Shown here: in pieces, positions 42,519 through 51,910 of the stretch
How positions within the stretch are numbered: position 1 is the stretch's first letter
Layout: each line of letters begins with the position of its first letter
Assembly (NCBI RefSeq): GCF_900119155.1
Contig: NZ_FPIR01000019.1
Span: 1-64,000, forward strand
Length of the DNA: 64,000 bases
Source of the DNA: Ruminococcus sp. YE71
GTDB taxonomy: Bacteria; Bacillota; Clostridia; Oscillospirales; Ruminococcaceae
Direction of reading: 5' to 3'
Program-made: the position numbers and the translations under genes
The notes under the pieces: model-generated
Seen by the model: the letters and a program-made list of their open reading frames with translations, nothing else
What the model was told of the DNA's origin: nothing
Database searches by the model: none

Positions 42519-43946
42519 TCACTTAACGATCTCAACACGCATCATGTTGGTGTTGCCGCTTACGCCGAGGGGGACGCCTGCGGTGACTACGACGAGGTCG
42601 CCGTGGCGGAGGAGACCCATGCCGAGGGACTTTTCGATAGCCGCGTCGATCAGCTTGTCGGTGTCGGTCTGTTCCTCAACGATGCCTGGAACGAGGCCCC
42701 ACGACATATTCATGTGGCGTGCGGTCTTGTGGCTGGTTGTGAGCGCGATTATCGGGCATTCGGGACGGAACTTGGAGAGGCGGCGTGCGGTGGTGCCGCT
42801 CTTGGTGACGGTGATTATCGCTGCCGCGTTGAGGTCGTGAGCGGTAGTCACGGACGCGTGGGAGATAGCCTCGGTAACTTCGCGGCTGGAGTATTCGTCG
42901 TTAGAAGAGCGAATGCTGAACTGCTTAGCGTAGTCGATGTTGTTCTCGGTAGTCTCGGCGATCTTTGCCATCGTGCGTACAGCGTCAACAGGGAACGCGC
43001 CTGCGGCGGTCTCGCCCGAGAGCATTATCGCGGAAGTGCCGTCGTAGATAGCGTTTGCGACGTCGGTGATCTCCGCACGGGTGGGGCGCGGGTTCAAGAT
43101 CATGGACTCAAGCATCTGAGTTGCGGTGATGACCTGCTTGCCTGCGTTGTAAGCCTTGTGGATGAGCTCCTTCTGGATCGCGGGGATCTGCTCGAAGGGG
43201 ATCTCGACGCCCATATCGCCGCGAGCGACCATGATGCCGTCAGCAGCTTCGAGTATCTCGTCGATATTCTCAACGCCGTCGCTGTTCTCGATCTTTGCGA
43301 TGATGCGGACTCTGTTCCAGCCCAGCGACTGGGTGAATTTTCTCAGGTAGATGACGTCAGCGCCCGTGCGCACGAAGGAAGCCGCGATGAAATCGAAGCC
43401 GAGCTTTGCGCCGAATGCCAGGTCGTTCATATCCGAGTCGGAGATGTAGGGCATGGAGAGCTTTACTCCCGGGATGTTGATGCCCTTGTTGTTCTTTATC
43501 TCGCCGCCGTGTACTACCTTGCAGACAACGTCGGTGGAGTTTACGTAGGTAACGGTCAGCTCGATAAGACCGTCATTTATAAGGATGCGTGTGCCTGCGG
43601 TAACGTCCTTGGGGAGATTTGCGAAGGTAACTGCGCATTCCTTCTCGTTGCCGATGATGTCACGGGTAGTGAGGGTGAACTCGCTTCCGTCGGTGACCTC
43701 TACCTTGCCTTTCTCGAATGTTTTCAGGCGTATCTCGGGGCCTTTGGTATCGAGCATGGTAGCGACATGAAGACCAAGTTCGTCGGAAAGGCGGCGGACA
43801 GTCTCGAATCGCTTCTGGTCTACTTCGTAATTAGCGTGTGAAAAGTTGAATCTTGCGACGTCCATGCCGCTTTTCATAAGTTCGCGGAGAACGCCCTCGT
43901 CCTCGGTAGCAGGGCCGAGAGTACATACTATCTTAGTCTTTCTCAT
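42519..43946 (-). CDS. pyk: pyruvate kinase
   Basis: The 475-residue product starts MRKTKIVCTLGPATED, has the NFSHANYE segment, MVARGDMGVEIP with catalytic residues, ATQMLESMI and a C-terminal allosteric domain, without the extra PEP-utiliser domain of Bacillus enzymes. It converts PEP to pyruvate with ATP formation in glycolysis. The start at 43946 is set by the family N-terminus and by AAAGGAAG upstream; a longer open frame upstream is not coding. Confidence 0.96.
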   Translation of the reverse strand: MRKTKIVCTLGPATEDEGVLRELMKSGMDVARFNFSHANYEVDQKRFETVRRLSDELGLHVATMLDTKGPEIRLKTFEKGKVEVTDGSEFTLTTRDIIGNEKECAVTFANLPKDVTAGTRILINDGLIELTVTYVNSTDVVCKVVHGGEIKNNKGINIPGVKLSMPYISDSDMNDLAFGAKLGFDFIAASFVRTGADVIYLRKFTQSLGWNRVRIIAKIENSDGVENIDEILEAADGIMVARGDMGVEIPFEQIPAIQKELIHKAYNAGKQVITATQMLESMILNPRPTRAEITDVANAIYDGTSAIMLSGETAAGAFPVDAVRTMAKIAETTENNIDYAKQFSIRSSNDEYSSREVTEAISHASVTTAHDLNAAAIITVTKSGTTARRLSKFRPECPIIALTTSHKTARHMNMSWGLVPGIVEEQTDTDKLIDAAIEKSLGMGLLRHGDLVVVTAGVPLGVSGNTNMMRVEIVK

Positions 43947-44087
43947 ATCTATCTTCCTTTCGCAGGGATATTCCCCATACACAACCATTATATCACAATT
44001 AGCATATACCGTCAAGTGGAGAGCACCGATTTTGTATTCGATTACAAAAATACTGCGCATTTTGGAAAAGATTTACCCGAAAAGTAA

Positions 44088-44124
44088 TTGACAAATGAAC
44101 AGATGTGTGATATACTATATCACA
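44088..44124 (+). promoter_or_regulatory. padR promoter with perfect palindrome
   Basis: TTGACA (44088-44093) and TATACT (44111-44116) at 17-bp spacing. TGTGATATACTATATCACA (44106-44124) is a perfect 19-bp palindrome lying over the -10 box, most likely the PadR operator. Confidence 0.8.
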
Positions 44125-44163
44125 GTAAGATATATCGTGGTTCGATACAGTGAGGTGAGATAT

Positions 44164-44484
44164 ATGACCGACAGGCTGAAACGCATCTACGTTCCCATGT
44201 CGGAAACGGCGTTCTACATCCTCTTCTGCCTTACGGAAGAGGCTCACGGCTACCTCATCAGCCGCCGCGTGAAAGAACTTACCTGCGGCGAGGTGAACAT
44301 TTCCGCAGGCACGATGTACGGCACCCTCTCGAAGATGGAAAAGGACGGTCTTATCTCATTCGTCCGCGAGGAAGATAAGCGCAAGCTGTACAAAATCACC
44401 CCTGTGGGCAGAGAGATACTCGATACCGAGATAGCGCGTATCAGGCGGCTGTACAGGAATATCGGCGGTGAGGCTTATTTATAA
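44164..44484 (+). CDS. PadR-family repressor
   Basis: The 106-residue product is a PadR-type winged helix: FYILFCLTEEAHGYLISRRV, then GEVNISAGTMYGTLSKMEKDGLI and the wing EEDKRKLYKITPVGREIL. These repressors usually respond to drugs or peptides and control exporters. The start at 44164 follows GAGGTGAGA. A perfect palindrome covers its own -10 box and a shorter one covers the -10 of the following ABC exporter operon, so it should repress both. Confidence 0.92.
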   Translation: MTDRLKRIYVPMSETAFYILFCLTEEAHGYLISRRVKELTCGEVNISAGTMYGTLSKMEKDGLISFVREEDKRKLYKITPVGREILDTEIARIRRLYRNIGGEAYL

Positions 44485-44592
44485 AGGTATGCTTTTTTCG
44501 GACGGTCATGAGTGCAGTGCCGTTTGACTGAAAAATACTTCGTGCAGGGGCGCGGAAAATGTAAAAAAAAGATGAACAATACTTTGAGAGTA

Positions 44593-44626
44593 TTGACATT
44601 GTAAATGCAACTGTGTATACTATACA
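44593..44626 (+). promoter_or_regulatory. ABC exporter promoter with PadR-like palindrome
   Basis: TTGACA (44593-44598) and TATACT (44616-44621) at 17-bp spacing. TGTATACTATACA (44614-44626) is a perfect 13-bp palindrome over the -10, sharing the ATACTAT centre with the padR operator. Confidence 0.75.
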
Positions 44627-44677
44627 TGAACAGTCTTAACGGCTGGAAATGTGTGTCAAGAAAGAAAGGAGAACACT

Positions 44678-45436
44678 ATGGCAGAACAGAACACTCCCGT
44701 GCTTGAGGTCGAGCATCTTTCCAAGCAGTATAAGAAAGGTGTATACGCTTCAAAGGATGTGAACTTCACCGTCAGCAAGGGCGAGATATTCGCACTGCTC
44801 GGACCTAACGGAGCAGGAAAGACAACGACCATCAGGACTATCGCAACGCTTCTGAAACCTACCGAGGGCGACGCCCGCGTGGCAGGCTTCTCGGTGAGAA
44901 ATCAGCCTGCGGAAGTCCGCAAAAACCTCACCTACCTTCCCGATGAGGCAGGCGCGTACAAGAATATGAAGGGTAGACAGTACCTGCAATTCATGGCGGA
45001 AATGTACGCCGAGAGCAGGGACCAGGCGGCGGAGTTCGTCAAGACCGCTGAGGAGATATGCAAGCTCGGCGACAGGCTCGACGACAAGATAGAGAGCTAT
45101 TCGAGAGGTATGACAAGAAAGCTGCTGCTTGCACGCACCATCATGCCCAAGCCGAAGATAGCCATCCTCGACGAGCCGACCTCGGGACTCGACATCATCA
45201 ACGCCCTTGAGATACGCCGCATGATACGCGAGCTTGCAAAGAACGGTATGAGCTTCCTGCTGTCGTCGCATAATATGCTTGAGATAGAGTACGTTTCCGA
45301 CAGAGTGGGCATCATCGCAAAGGGTCACCTGCTGGAGCTGGGCACGCCCGACGAACTCAAATCCAAGTACAGCGCATCGAACCTTGAAGAAGTGTTCGAG
45401 ACAGTCGTGAACGAGAGAGAAAGCAAGGGATGGTGA
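44678..45436 (+). CDS. ABC transporter ATP-binding protein, NatA-like
   Basis: The 252-residue ATPase has Walker A GPNGAGKTTT, a signature SYSRGMTRKLLLA (variant of LSGGQ), Walker B AILDEPTSGLD and the switch His in SSHNM. The order and the C-terminal LEEVFETVV match the NatA group of export ATPases paired with ABC-2 permeases. It leads a two-gene operon with the permease 6 bp downstream, under PadR-type control. Sodium, drug or peptide export is possible. Confidence 0.93.
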   Translation: MAEQNTPVLEVEHLSKQYKKGVYASKDVNFTVSKGEIFALLGPNGAGKTTTIRTIATLLKPTEGDARVAGFSVRNQPAEVRKNLTYLPDEAGAYKNMKGRQYLQFMAEMYAESRDQAAEFVKTAEEICKLGDRLDDKIESYSRGMTRKLLLARTIMPKPKIAILDEPTSGLDIINALEIRRMIRELAKNGMSFLLSSHNMLEIEYVSDRVGIIAKGHLLELGTPDELKSKYSASNLEEVFETVVNERESKGW

Positions 45437-45442
45437 GCACAG

Positions 45443-46759
45443 ATGAAGTTTATAAGTTTACTTAAAAAAGAGCTTCGGGAGATGCTCAATGTTCAGACGA
45501 TACTCATGCTCGTGATGATGATACTCATGATGGGCATGATGGGCGGTATGATGAACAAGGCGTCCGAAGAGACACAGAAGGAAAGCGGAAAAATAACTAT
45601 CTGCGACCAGGACGATACGCCGTTCTCACAGTCGGTGCTGAAATTCCTTCAGCATCCGACGGCGGATATGGAGAACGATGTGAACATAATCACGATGGAT
45701 TCCGACGACTACTCGAAGGAGCTTGAAAAACACGACGTCAAGAGCTTCGTTATCATCCCGAAGGGCTTCGAGGACGCTATCAGGAACGAGAAGCAGGCGG
45801 AGATAATCTACGTCAGCCGCATGACCTCGCTGTCGATGATGGCGAACATCAACGCGGGTTCCGAGACCGCCGTTCAGCTGATACAGGCGGCGATAAAGAC
45901 CGCGATGTACACCGACAAGATAAATTCGGGCAAGCTCACCGACGCTGAGGTCTCCCTCATGGAAGCGCCTGTCAGCGTCAACGAGCAGACTATCGTAGCC
46001 GACAAGCAGGAGAAGATATCTCAGCTGGTGCTCTATTCGGGTGCCTACTCACAGTCACTGTTCATGCCGATGATAGTTTACATACTCATCCTGCTGGGCT
46101 CGCAGACGATGGTCAACGCGGTCAGCGCTGAAAAGCTGGACAAGACGCTTGAGACCCTGCTCTCCGCACCTGTTTCGAGACTGCACGTTCTCAGTGCGAA
46201 GATGATAGCGGCGGCTGTTGTGGCTCTGCTCAACGCGGCTGTCTACATGATAGGCACCAACAAGCTGAGCTTCACAGGCGGCGGTGACCTGCCCGATGAG
46301 TACAATCAGATAATCGAGAACCTCGGGCTCAACTACAGCTTAAAGACCTATCTTCTCATCGGCGTGCAGATGCTCATCACCATGCTCATCGCACTGTCCA
46401 TATCGCTGATACTCGGCGCCTTCGCAAGAAACATCAAGAGCTCCCAGACCCTCGTTATGCCGCTCATGATAATCACCGTAATCCCCTTCATGGCGACAAT
46501 GTTCCTCGACATCAGCACCCTTCCCGGCGTGATAAAGTACCTGCTCTATGCGATACCCTTCACCCACACCTTCATCGCGTCCGACTGCGTGCTCTTCGGC
46601 AAGATGGGGCTCTACGTCGGCGGACTGATCTATCAGTGCATCGTGCTGGTTGTCTGCATGGCTTTCGCGGTCAAGATATTCACCAGCGACAAGCTGTTCA
46701 CTTCAAAGGGCATTATGCTGAATTTCGGCAGGAAGAAGAAGACCGTATACGAGGACTGA
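45443..46759 (+). CDS. ABC-2 type permease, NatB-like
   Basis: The 438-residue product has an N-terminal helix (VQTILMLVMMILMMGMMGG), a large external domain at about residues 40-205, then five helices at about 210-420, including LGSQTMVNAVSAEKLDKTLETLLSAPVS, whose first part is a typical cytoplasmic coupling region. This is the plan of NatB-like ABC-2 permeases. It works with the ATPase encoded just upstream. Confidence 0.9.
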   Translation: MKFISLLKKELREMLNVQTILMLVMMILMMGMMGGMMNKASEETQKESGKITICDQDDTPFSQSVLKFLQHPTADMENDVNIITMDSDDYSKELEKHDVKSFVIIPKGFEDAIRNEKQAEIIYVSRMTSLSMMANINAGSETAVQLIQAAIKTAMYTDKINSGKLTDAEVSLMEAPVSVNEQTIVADKQEKISQLVLYSGAYSQSLFMPMIVYILILLGSQTMVNAVSAEKLDKTLETLLSAPVSRLHVLSAKMIAAAVVALLNAAVYMIGTNKLSFTGGGDLPDEYNQIIENLGLNYSLKTYLLIGVQMLITMLIALSISLILGAFARNIKSSQTLVMPLMIITVIPFMATMFLDISTLPGVIKYLLYAIPFTHTFIASDCVLFGKMGLYVGGLIYQCIVLVVCMAFAVKIFTSDKLFTSKGIMLNFGRKKKTVYED

Positions 46760-46786
46760 GCTCACTGACAGCGGAAAGGAAATGTA

Positions 46787-47896
46787 ATGAACAGAATTTC
46801 GATCAGACAGAAAATGGCGGCACTGACTGCGGCGGTTTGTATGATTACAACGTTCGCAGGGTGCGGCGGCTTTTCGGACAGCAGCTCGGCAGGCAAGGCT
46901 GAAAACAGCAGTTCGGTGACCGCGGATTCGGTAGAGGTCGTTACCCTGCCTCCAAAGGACGAGGATAGCAAGCCCGAAGAGACTGCTTCTTCGGATGAGA
47001 GCGGCACGGAAAGCGCTCCCGCGGATGATAAGTTCGACACTTCGGATGTGCCCTACACGCCCGCCATGTGGAAGGTGACTTCGCCTTCGGGTAATACCAT
47101 GTACATGATGGGCTCGATGCACGCGCTGAAAGAAGAGTGCGTCCCTCTGCCCGATTACGTGACCGAGAGGTTCGGTGAGAGCGAAGTCCTTGCAGTCGAA
47201 TGCGATATAAGCGATTCGACAAAGAATTCCGCGGCGGCGCTTGCGGTCATGAACAAGATCACCTACCCCAACGGCGAGACTATCGGCGAACACCTCGGCG
47301 AGGATCTGTGGGAAGAGGTAGCTTCGTATATCGAGGCATACGGCGGCGATCCCGAGTCGCTGAAATCCTCTCAGGCGTGGTATATCTACAGCCTGCTGGA
47401 GAGCATGAGCCTTGATTCCCTGGGGCTTGATTCGACCATCGGTTTCGATATGCAGCTTCTTAACATGGCTAAGGAACAGGGCAAGGAGATATTTGAGGTC
47501 GAGTCGGCTGAGATGCAGATGGATATGCTCTCGGGCTTCGATGAGAAGCTCATAAAGGCGGCGATAAAGGGCTACTCCGCCGAGAACAAAGACCTTATCG
47601 AAGAAAAGCTGATCGAGATGTACACCGCCTGGAAATCGGGCGACACCGATTCGGTCAGCACCGAAGAGGGCTTCGACGAAGAACTCTACACCGAAGAGGA
47701 CAAGGCCAATATCGCCGAGTTTAACCGTATCCTCGTCACCGACCGAAACGTCGGAATGGCTGACAAGGCTATGGAACTCCTCGACAGCGGCAAGACCGTC
47801 TTCTACGTGGTGGGCCTTGCACACTACCTCGGCGACGGGGGAATAATCAAACTCCTCGAAGCCGAAGGCTGCACCGTAGAACGCGTGGAAGTCTGA
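46787..47896 (+). CDS. TraB/GumN-family lipoprotein
   Basis: The 369-residue product has a lipoprotein signal with TTFAGCGG (Cys at about residue 26), a Ser/Glu-rich linker to residue 85 and a TraB/GumN domain with MYMMGSMHALKEE, LAVECD and VVGLAHYLGDGGIIKLLEAEG. The two His-containing motifs are the putative metalloprotease residues of the family. It follows the ABC permease by 27 bp and may be in the same operon. It acts outside the membrane; the substrate is unknown. Confidence 0.9.
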   Translation: MNRISIRQKMAALTAAVCMITTFAGCGGFSDSSSAGKAENSSSVTADSVEVVTLPPKDEDSKPEETASSDESGTESAPADDKFDTSDVPYTPAMWKVTSPSGNTMYMMGSMHALKEECVPLPDYVTERFGESEVLAVECDISDSTKNSAAALAVMNKITYPNGETIGEHLGEDLWEEVASYIEAYGGDPESLKSSQAWYIYSLLESMSLDSLGLDSTIGFDMQLLNMAKEQGKEIFEVESAEMQMDMLSGFDEKLIKAAIKGYSAENKDLIEEKLIEMYTAWKSGDTDSVSTEEGFDEELYTEEDKANIAEFNRILVTDRNVGMADKAMELLDSGKTVFYVVGLAHYLGDGGIIKLLEAEGCTVERVEV

Positions 47897-47906
47897 ACCT
47901 GCAAAT

Positions 47907-47951
47907 AACAAACCCGTAAACGTCCATAAACGCTTACGGGTTTTGATTTTG
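47907..47951 (+). terminator. terminator of the exporter and lipoprotein operon
   Basis: AACCCGTAAACG and CGCTTACGGGTT pair around a short loop, followed by TTGATTTTG. Confidence 0.75.
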
Positions 47952-47960
47952 TTACGGGGG

Positions 47961-48315
47961 GGGAGTGCGGGATTTTCTTGGGGGAGACCCTTTTGAAAAA
48001 GGGTCTTCCCCCAAACCCCCTCACTAAAACTTTTAATGCTTTTTGGCTTGTGGTGATTCTTCCTGATTTTGTGTTGGTCGGGAAGATCGTGGTTCTTCTG
48101 CTCATTAGTGCGTCACTTGTCAAAAAGACGTACATGGGAGCGTAACGCACAGTTTGAGCGTATTTATTAGATGGTCACTCTTGAAGCGGTGATTGTCTAT
48201 CGTACCCTATACATCCAACTGCCGACATATTTAAAGTCTTTGGAAGGGGGGCTGGGGGAGAACCTTTCTTATAGCTGTGCGAAGCTAAGGCAGAGGTTCT
48301 CCCCAAGTTAAAACA
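47961..48315 (+). repeat. dispersed repeat, copy E
   Basis: The left end GAGTGCGGG, the hairpin GGGGGAGACCC to GGGTCTTCCCCC, TTTTAATGCTTTTTGGCTTGTG, TCAAAAAGACG, ACATATTTAAAGTCTTTGG and an end hairpin follow the same order as copy B over about 355 bp. The right terminal repeat is degenerate. It fills the gap between the convergent lipoprotein and glycosyltransferase genes and has no reading frame. Confidence 0.78.
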
Positions 48316-48317
48316 TC

Positions 48318-49718
48318 TCATTTAAGGATGTTCTCTATCTCCTCGTTAGTGTGAGCGGAGTGCTGTTCGCGGCGGGTGGTGATCATTTCGCCGTCTACGC
48401 CCTCGGTGGAGTCGGGGACGAAGATTATCTTCACGGTCATGAGCATCAGTTTCAGGTCGAGGCGGAGCGACTGGCGTTCAATGTACATCAGGTCGAGTTT
48501 CAGCTTGTCGTAGGGGGTGGTGTTGTACTTGCCCATCACCTGCGCGTAGCCTGTCAGACCTGCCTTGACCTTGAGTCGGAAGCGGAATTCGGGCATACTG
48601 TTCTCGTACTTTTCAGCGAGTTCGGGGCGTTCGGGGCGGGGGCCTACGAACGACATATCGCCTTTAAGTATGTTGAACAGCTGCGGCAGTTCATCGAAGC
48701 GTATGCGTCGGATTATCCTGCCGACGGGGGTGATGCGGTCATCGTGCTTGTCCGCGAGCTGTGCGCCGTTCTTTTCGGCGTTGACTATCATGCTGCGGAA
48801 CTTATATACGTAGAATTTCCTGCCGCCTATGGTAAGTCTCTGCTGTTTGTAGAGCACGGGGCCTTTGTCGTAAGCCTTGATGGCGATGGCCGCGCCTATC
48901 ATGAAGGGCGAGGTCAGGATTATCAGGACGAGCGACAGGAATATGTCGAGAGTGCGCTTGATGACCGCCTGGTCTGCCGAGAGACCGTCGTTTCGGCAGA
49001 GGAGCAGGGGAGTGTCGAACAGGTTGCACTCGTCCGCGCCTCTCACGAGGATGTCCGAGAGTTTCGGGTTGATGTAGGTGCGGATGTCGTTCTCGAAGGT
49101 GAATTTCACCAGCTGGTTTTTCATCTGGCTGGGGATGTCGCTGATAACGACCGCCTCATGTGCGAGGATGCGTTCCTTTATCCTGTCGATACTCTCGTCG
49201 CAGCTGATGGATTCGTTGATGATGTACTTGTCCACGCGGCTGCACATTTTCCTGACGAGGGCGTTGGCGCTGGAGTTGCCGTAGACTATCAGCATCTTCC
49301 GCGGCGGATATAGGTTCGAGTAGAGCTTCGTGAAGAGCAGAGCCCAGACTGCGGCGATCGCGATCTCCCAGGCGGTCAGCCTGATTATCGGCACGGGAGA
49401 GAGTCTGCCGTGGCTGATAAGGCTTATCTCGACGAAGGTGATGGCGTTCGTCATCAGTATTCCGAGGGTCTGCGAACCGATAAGGCTCGGCACGCGGTAG
49501 TAGCCCACTCTGAACGCGCTGAAGCTGTTGGCGCTGAACGCATACACGAAGATATACATTATCTCCATCAGGACATTTCCGTAGTAGAAGAAACGCTCTT
49601 TCATGTCCTGATTATACTGCCTTATCCACAGCAGGAAAAAGCTGTAGGCAAACAGTGTGATGATGATAATGGCTGCGATGAATTTCAGCAGCCTTTTGAA
49701 CTGTTCCTTGTTTTTCAT
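48318..49718 (-). CDS. polyprenyl glycosylphosphotransferase for exopolysaccharide
   Basis: The 466-residue product has four membrane helices in the first 130 residues, a Rossmann-like middle and a C-terminal bacterial sugar transferase domain: a fifth helix in KRTLDIFLSLVLIILTSPF, then YKQQRLTIGGRKFYVYKFRSM, PVGRIIRRIRFDELPQL and MSFVGPRPERPE. These enzymes start exopolysaccharide or capsule repeat units on undecaprenyl phosphate. No other polysaccharide gene is adjacent, so the pathway must lie elsewhere. The AI-2E transporter gene is 21 bp upstream. Confidence 0.93.
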   Translation of the reverse strand: MKNKEQFKRLLKFIAAIIIITLFAYSFFLLWIRQYNQDMKERFFYYGNVLMEIMYIFVYAFSANSFSAFRVGYYRVPSLIGSQTLGILMTNAITFVEISLISHGRLSPVPIIRLTAWEIAIAAVWALLFTKLYSNLYPPRKMLIVYGNSSANALVRKMCSRVDKYIINESISCDESIDRIKERILAHEAVVISDIPSQMKNQLVKFTFENDIRTYINPKLSDILVRGADECNLFDTPLLLCRNDGLSADQAVIKRTLDIFLSLVLIILTSPFMIGAAIAIKAYDKGPVLYKQQRLTIGGRKFYVYKFRSMIVNAEKNGAQLADKHDDRITPVGRIIRRIRFDELPQLFNILKGDMSFVGPRPERPELAEKYENSMPEFRFRLKVKAGLTGYAQVMGKYNTTPYDKLKLDLMYIERQSLRLDLKLMLMTVKIIFVPDSTEGVDGEMITTRREQHSAHTNEEIENILK

Positions 49719-49739
49719 TTATACTAACCTTTTGATGAC

Positions 49740-51062
49740 TTAGTCGGCTGCCGTTTCCGCGGAAATATCGGATACGGAAACGGTCTCGGGAGCGTCTGCG
49801 GTCTCCTGCGGAGCATCGCCGCGGGCTTCCTGAGGCGTATCGGGCGGTGATTTTTGCCTGTCGTAGTCGTCGATAAGTTCTTCCTTGCCGTTCTTTTTCA
49901 GCTTGAAGAAGATGATCTTTTTCAGTATGTCGTAGATGACCGCGAACAGCGGAACGCCTATCAGCATACCGCCGAAGCCGAACAGTCCGCCGAAGAAGAG
50001 TATTGCGAACAGCACCCAGAATGCCGAAAGGTTGATGCTGCTGCCCATGCACTTGGGACCGAGGATGTTGCCGTCAAACTGCTGTAGTATCAGGATGAAG
50101 ATGCAGAAATACAGGCATTTCTTCGGGTCGGTGACGAATATCAGCAGTGCCGAGGGTATCGCGCCGATAAAAGGTCCGAAGAAGGGGATGATGTTCGTGA
50201 CGCCCACGATAACGCTGATAAGCATGGCGTCCTGGATGCCCATTATCTTGACCGCGATGAAGCATATCGCCCCGACTATCGCCGAATCCAGCACCTTGCC
50301 GCGGAAAAATCCGCTGAACATCTTGTCGGCGTAGACAACTTCTTCGTATATCATATCCGCGGTGCGGGGCTTGAACATTGCGTAGAGGGTCATCTTGCTC
50401 TGGCGTGCGAACAGCTTGCGGGAGTTGAGCAGGTAGATGGAGATGATGAATCCGATTATGGTATTGAGCAGTATCTTGAACACGATGGAGATACCGCTTC
50501 CGAGGTTCGAGAGCGCCTGCTGAGCGTACTGGAGCAGGTCGTTTGCGTCGCCCGAGGACAGCTCAAACTGTTGCAGCCGCGAGTTTATGCCCTCGACCAC
50601 GCTGTCCACGAAGTCGAGCACGTATTTTCTTATCTGGGGGTAGTCTTTCAGCTTGTCGTTTATCCAGTCCAGCAGGTTCATGATGTAGCCGGGGATGGAC
50701 TGGATCAGCTGATAGATGCTGTTGAAGGTCGCGGGGACGATGAGAAGAATGAGTATCGCCGCGATTATTACAGCAAAAGCCGAGCTGACGAACACGCCCG
50801 AGAAGTGTACGAGCTTCTCCTTGTGTTTCCTGTCGGGGAGTATCCGTGTGAAGAATTTCTCGGCGCGGTTGCAGAGCGGAGTCAGCAGGTAAGCGAGCAC
50901 GCTTCCGATGAGGAACGGCTGTAAAATGGCAGAAATGACCTGAACAACGTTTGCCAGGTCTTTATATCTGAATATGATGAACACGAGCAGCATCGCCACA
51001 ACGATGACGCAGACTGCCGTCAATCCAGCGTAAAGATACGGGTTGTTGTGTGGTTTCTTCAT
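49740..51062 (-). CDS. AI-2E/PerM-family transporter
   Basis: The 440-residue membrane protein has two helices at the start (YLYAGLTAVCVIVVAMLLVF), a helix pair near residues 65-115, an external loop of about 80 residues, and five or so C-terminal helices with the family segment VGVTNIIPFFGPFIGAIP. The Ala/Pro/Glu-rich cytoplasmic tail of 50 residues is variable in the family. Members export small molecules or act as Na+/H+ antiporters; the substrate here is unknown. Confidence 0.92.
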   Translation of the reverse strand: MKKPHNNPYLYAGLTAVCVIVVAMLLVFIIFRYKDLANVVQVISAILQPFLIGSVLAYLLTPLCNRAEKFFTRILPDRKHKEKLVHFSGVFVSSAFAVIIAAILILLIVPATFNSIYQLIQSIPGYIMNLLDWINDKLKDYPQIRKYVLDFVDSVVEGINSRLQQFELSSGDANDLLQYAQQALSNLGSGISIVFKILLNTIIGFIISIYLLNSRKLFARQSKMTLYAMFKPRTADMIYEEVVYADKMFSGFFRGKVLDSAIVGAICFIAVKIMGIQDAMLISVIVGVTNIIPFFGPFIGAIPSALLIFVTDPKKCLYFCIFILILQQFDGNILGPKCMGSSINLSAFWVLFAILFFGGLFGFGGMLIGVPLFAVIYDILKKIIFFKLKKNGKEELIDDYDRQKSPPDTPQEARGDAPQETADAPETVSVSDISAETAAD

Positions 51063-51162
51063 ATATATAATATCTCCAATAAAAATCCGATGATACCTAT
51101 ATTATACTATATTCCGCGGATATAATCAAGCCCTGAGGAGAATTTTTTTTGGACAGATACAG

Positions 51163-51185
51163 AAAAAAGCCCTTTGATAGGGCTC
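51163..51185 (-). terminator. minus-strand terminator
   Basis: AGCCC and GGGCT form a short stem followed by six T residues on the minus strand. It would stop read-through from the tRNA into the AI-2E transporter gene. Confidence 0.55.
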
Positions 51186-51364
51186 ATTTTCGTGATAATG
51201 TTCAAAGCGGATGTTGACGGTATGAAAGATGGGTGATACATTGATAGATAATAGAGATAGAGATGAGAGATAAGAAATAAGGTGTCCGCTGCGCGGACGG
51301 GTATTATGAATTGCAGGGGAGCGGAGCTTCGGCGTATCGGGGGCAGCCGCGTAATAATACAAAG

Positions 51365-51393
51365 TAAAAAGACCTTGAGTTTCCTCAAGGTCT
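51365..51393 (-). terminator. tRNA-Thr terminator
   Basis: GACCTTGAG and CTCAAGGTC pair around a 4-base loop; on the minus strand TTTTTAC follows. It lies 11 bp past the tRNA 3' end. Confidence 0.75.
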
Positions 51394-51403
51394 TTTCTTT
51401 GCG

Positions 51404-51476
51404 AGCTGATACCCGGATTCGAACCGGGGACCTCATCCTTACCAAGGATGTGCTCTACCTACTGAGCCATATCAGC
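51404..51476 (-). tRNA. tRNA-Thr (anticodon GGT)
   Basis: On the minus strand the sequence starts GCTGATATGGCTCAG and folds into a cloverleaf: acceptor GCTGATA with TATCAGC, anticodon stem CATCC with GGATG and loop TTGGTAA, and the T-arm CCGGTTCGAATCCGG. The anticodon GGT reads ACC and ACU codons. CCA is not encoded. Confidence 0.95.
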
Positions 51477-51679
51477 ACATCGTTTTGAGGTTTTGTTTCC
51501 TCTCAACTGACATATAATATTATACACTAAAAAGTCTGATGTGTCAATAGGTTTTGTAAAGAAAATATTGAACGTTTTGTAAATGATTTTCTGATATTAT
51601 TTTACAGAAGGCTGTGTCACTCTGTCGCCTGCTGTCATATGATGTAACATAAGGCAGAAAAACATCTGAGGAGGTATCT

Positions 51680-51910
51680 ATGGAAGATCTGACTACCGTT
51701 TTTTTCGGTAAGGCAGACAGCGCGGACGCATCCGCCTGTCCTGCGACTATGAGCAGGCTGCCTGCCGAAATGCCTGTCGCGATGGCATACGTGCCCGTGC
51801 AGTTCTGGGAGAAGCCCTACGACTGCGCCACGGCTCACGCGAGAGGCACTATCTTTCCCTCGCTCGACAAACCTTTTATAGGAGAGGAGGCGGTGACCAA
51901 TGGCAGATAA
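51680..51910 (+). CDS. cotJA: spore coat-associated protein CotJA
   Basis: The 76-residue product has the CotJA core AYVPVQFWEKPYDCATA, then ARGTIFPSLDKPF. CotJA helps place CotJC in the inner spore coat. It leads a cotJABC operon; the start follows GAGGAGG. In Bacillus the operon depends on sigma-E, which is encoded at 20308-21024; CATATGAT at 51636-51643 is a candidate sigma-E -10 box but no clear -35 is visible. Confidence 0.92.
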   Translation: MEDLTTVFFGKADSADASACPATMSRLPAEMPVAMAYVPVQFWEKPYDCATAHARGTIFPSLDKPFIGEEAVTNGR

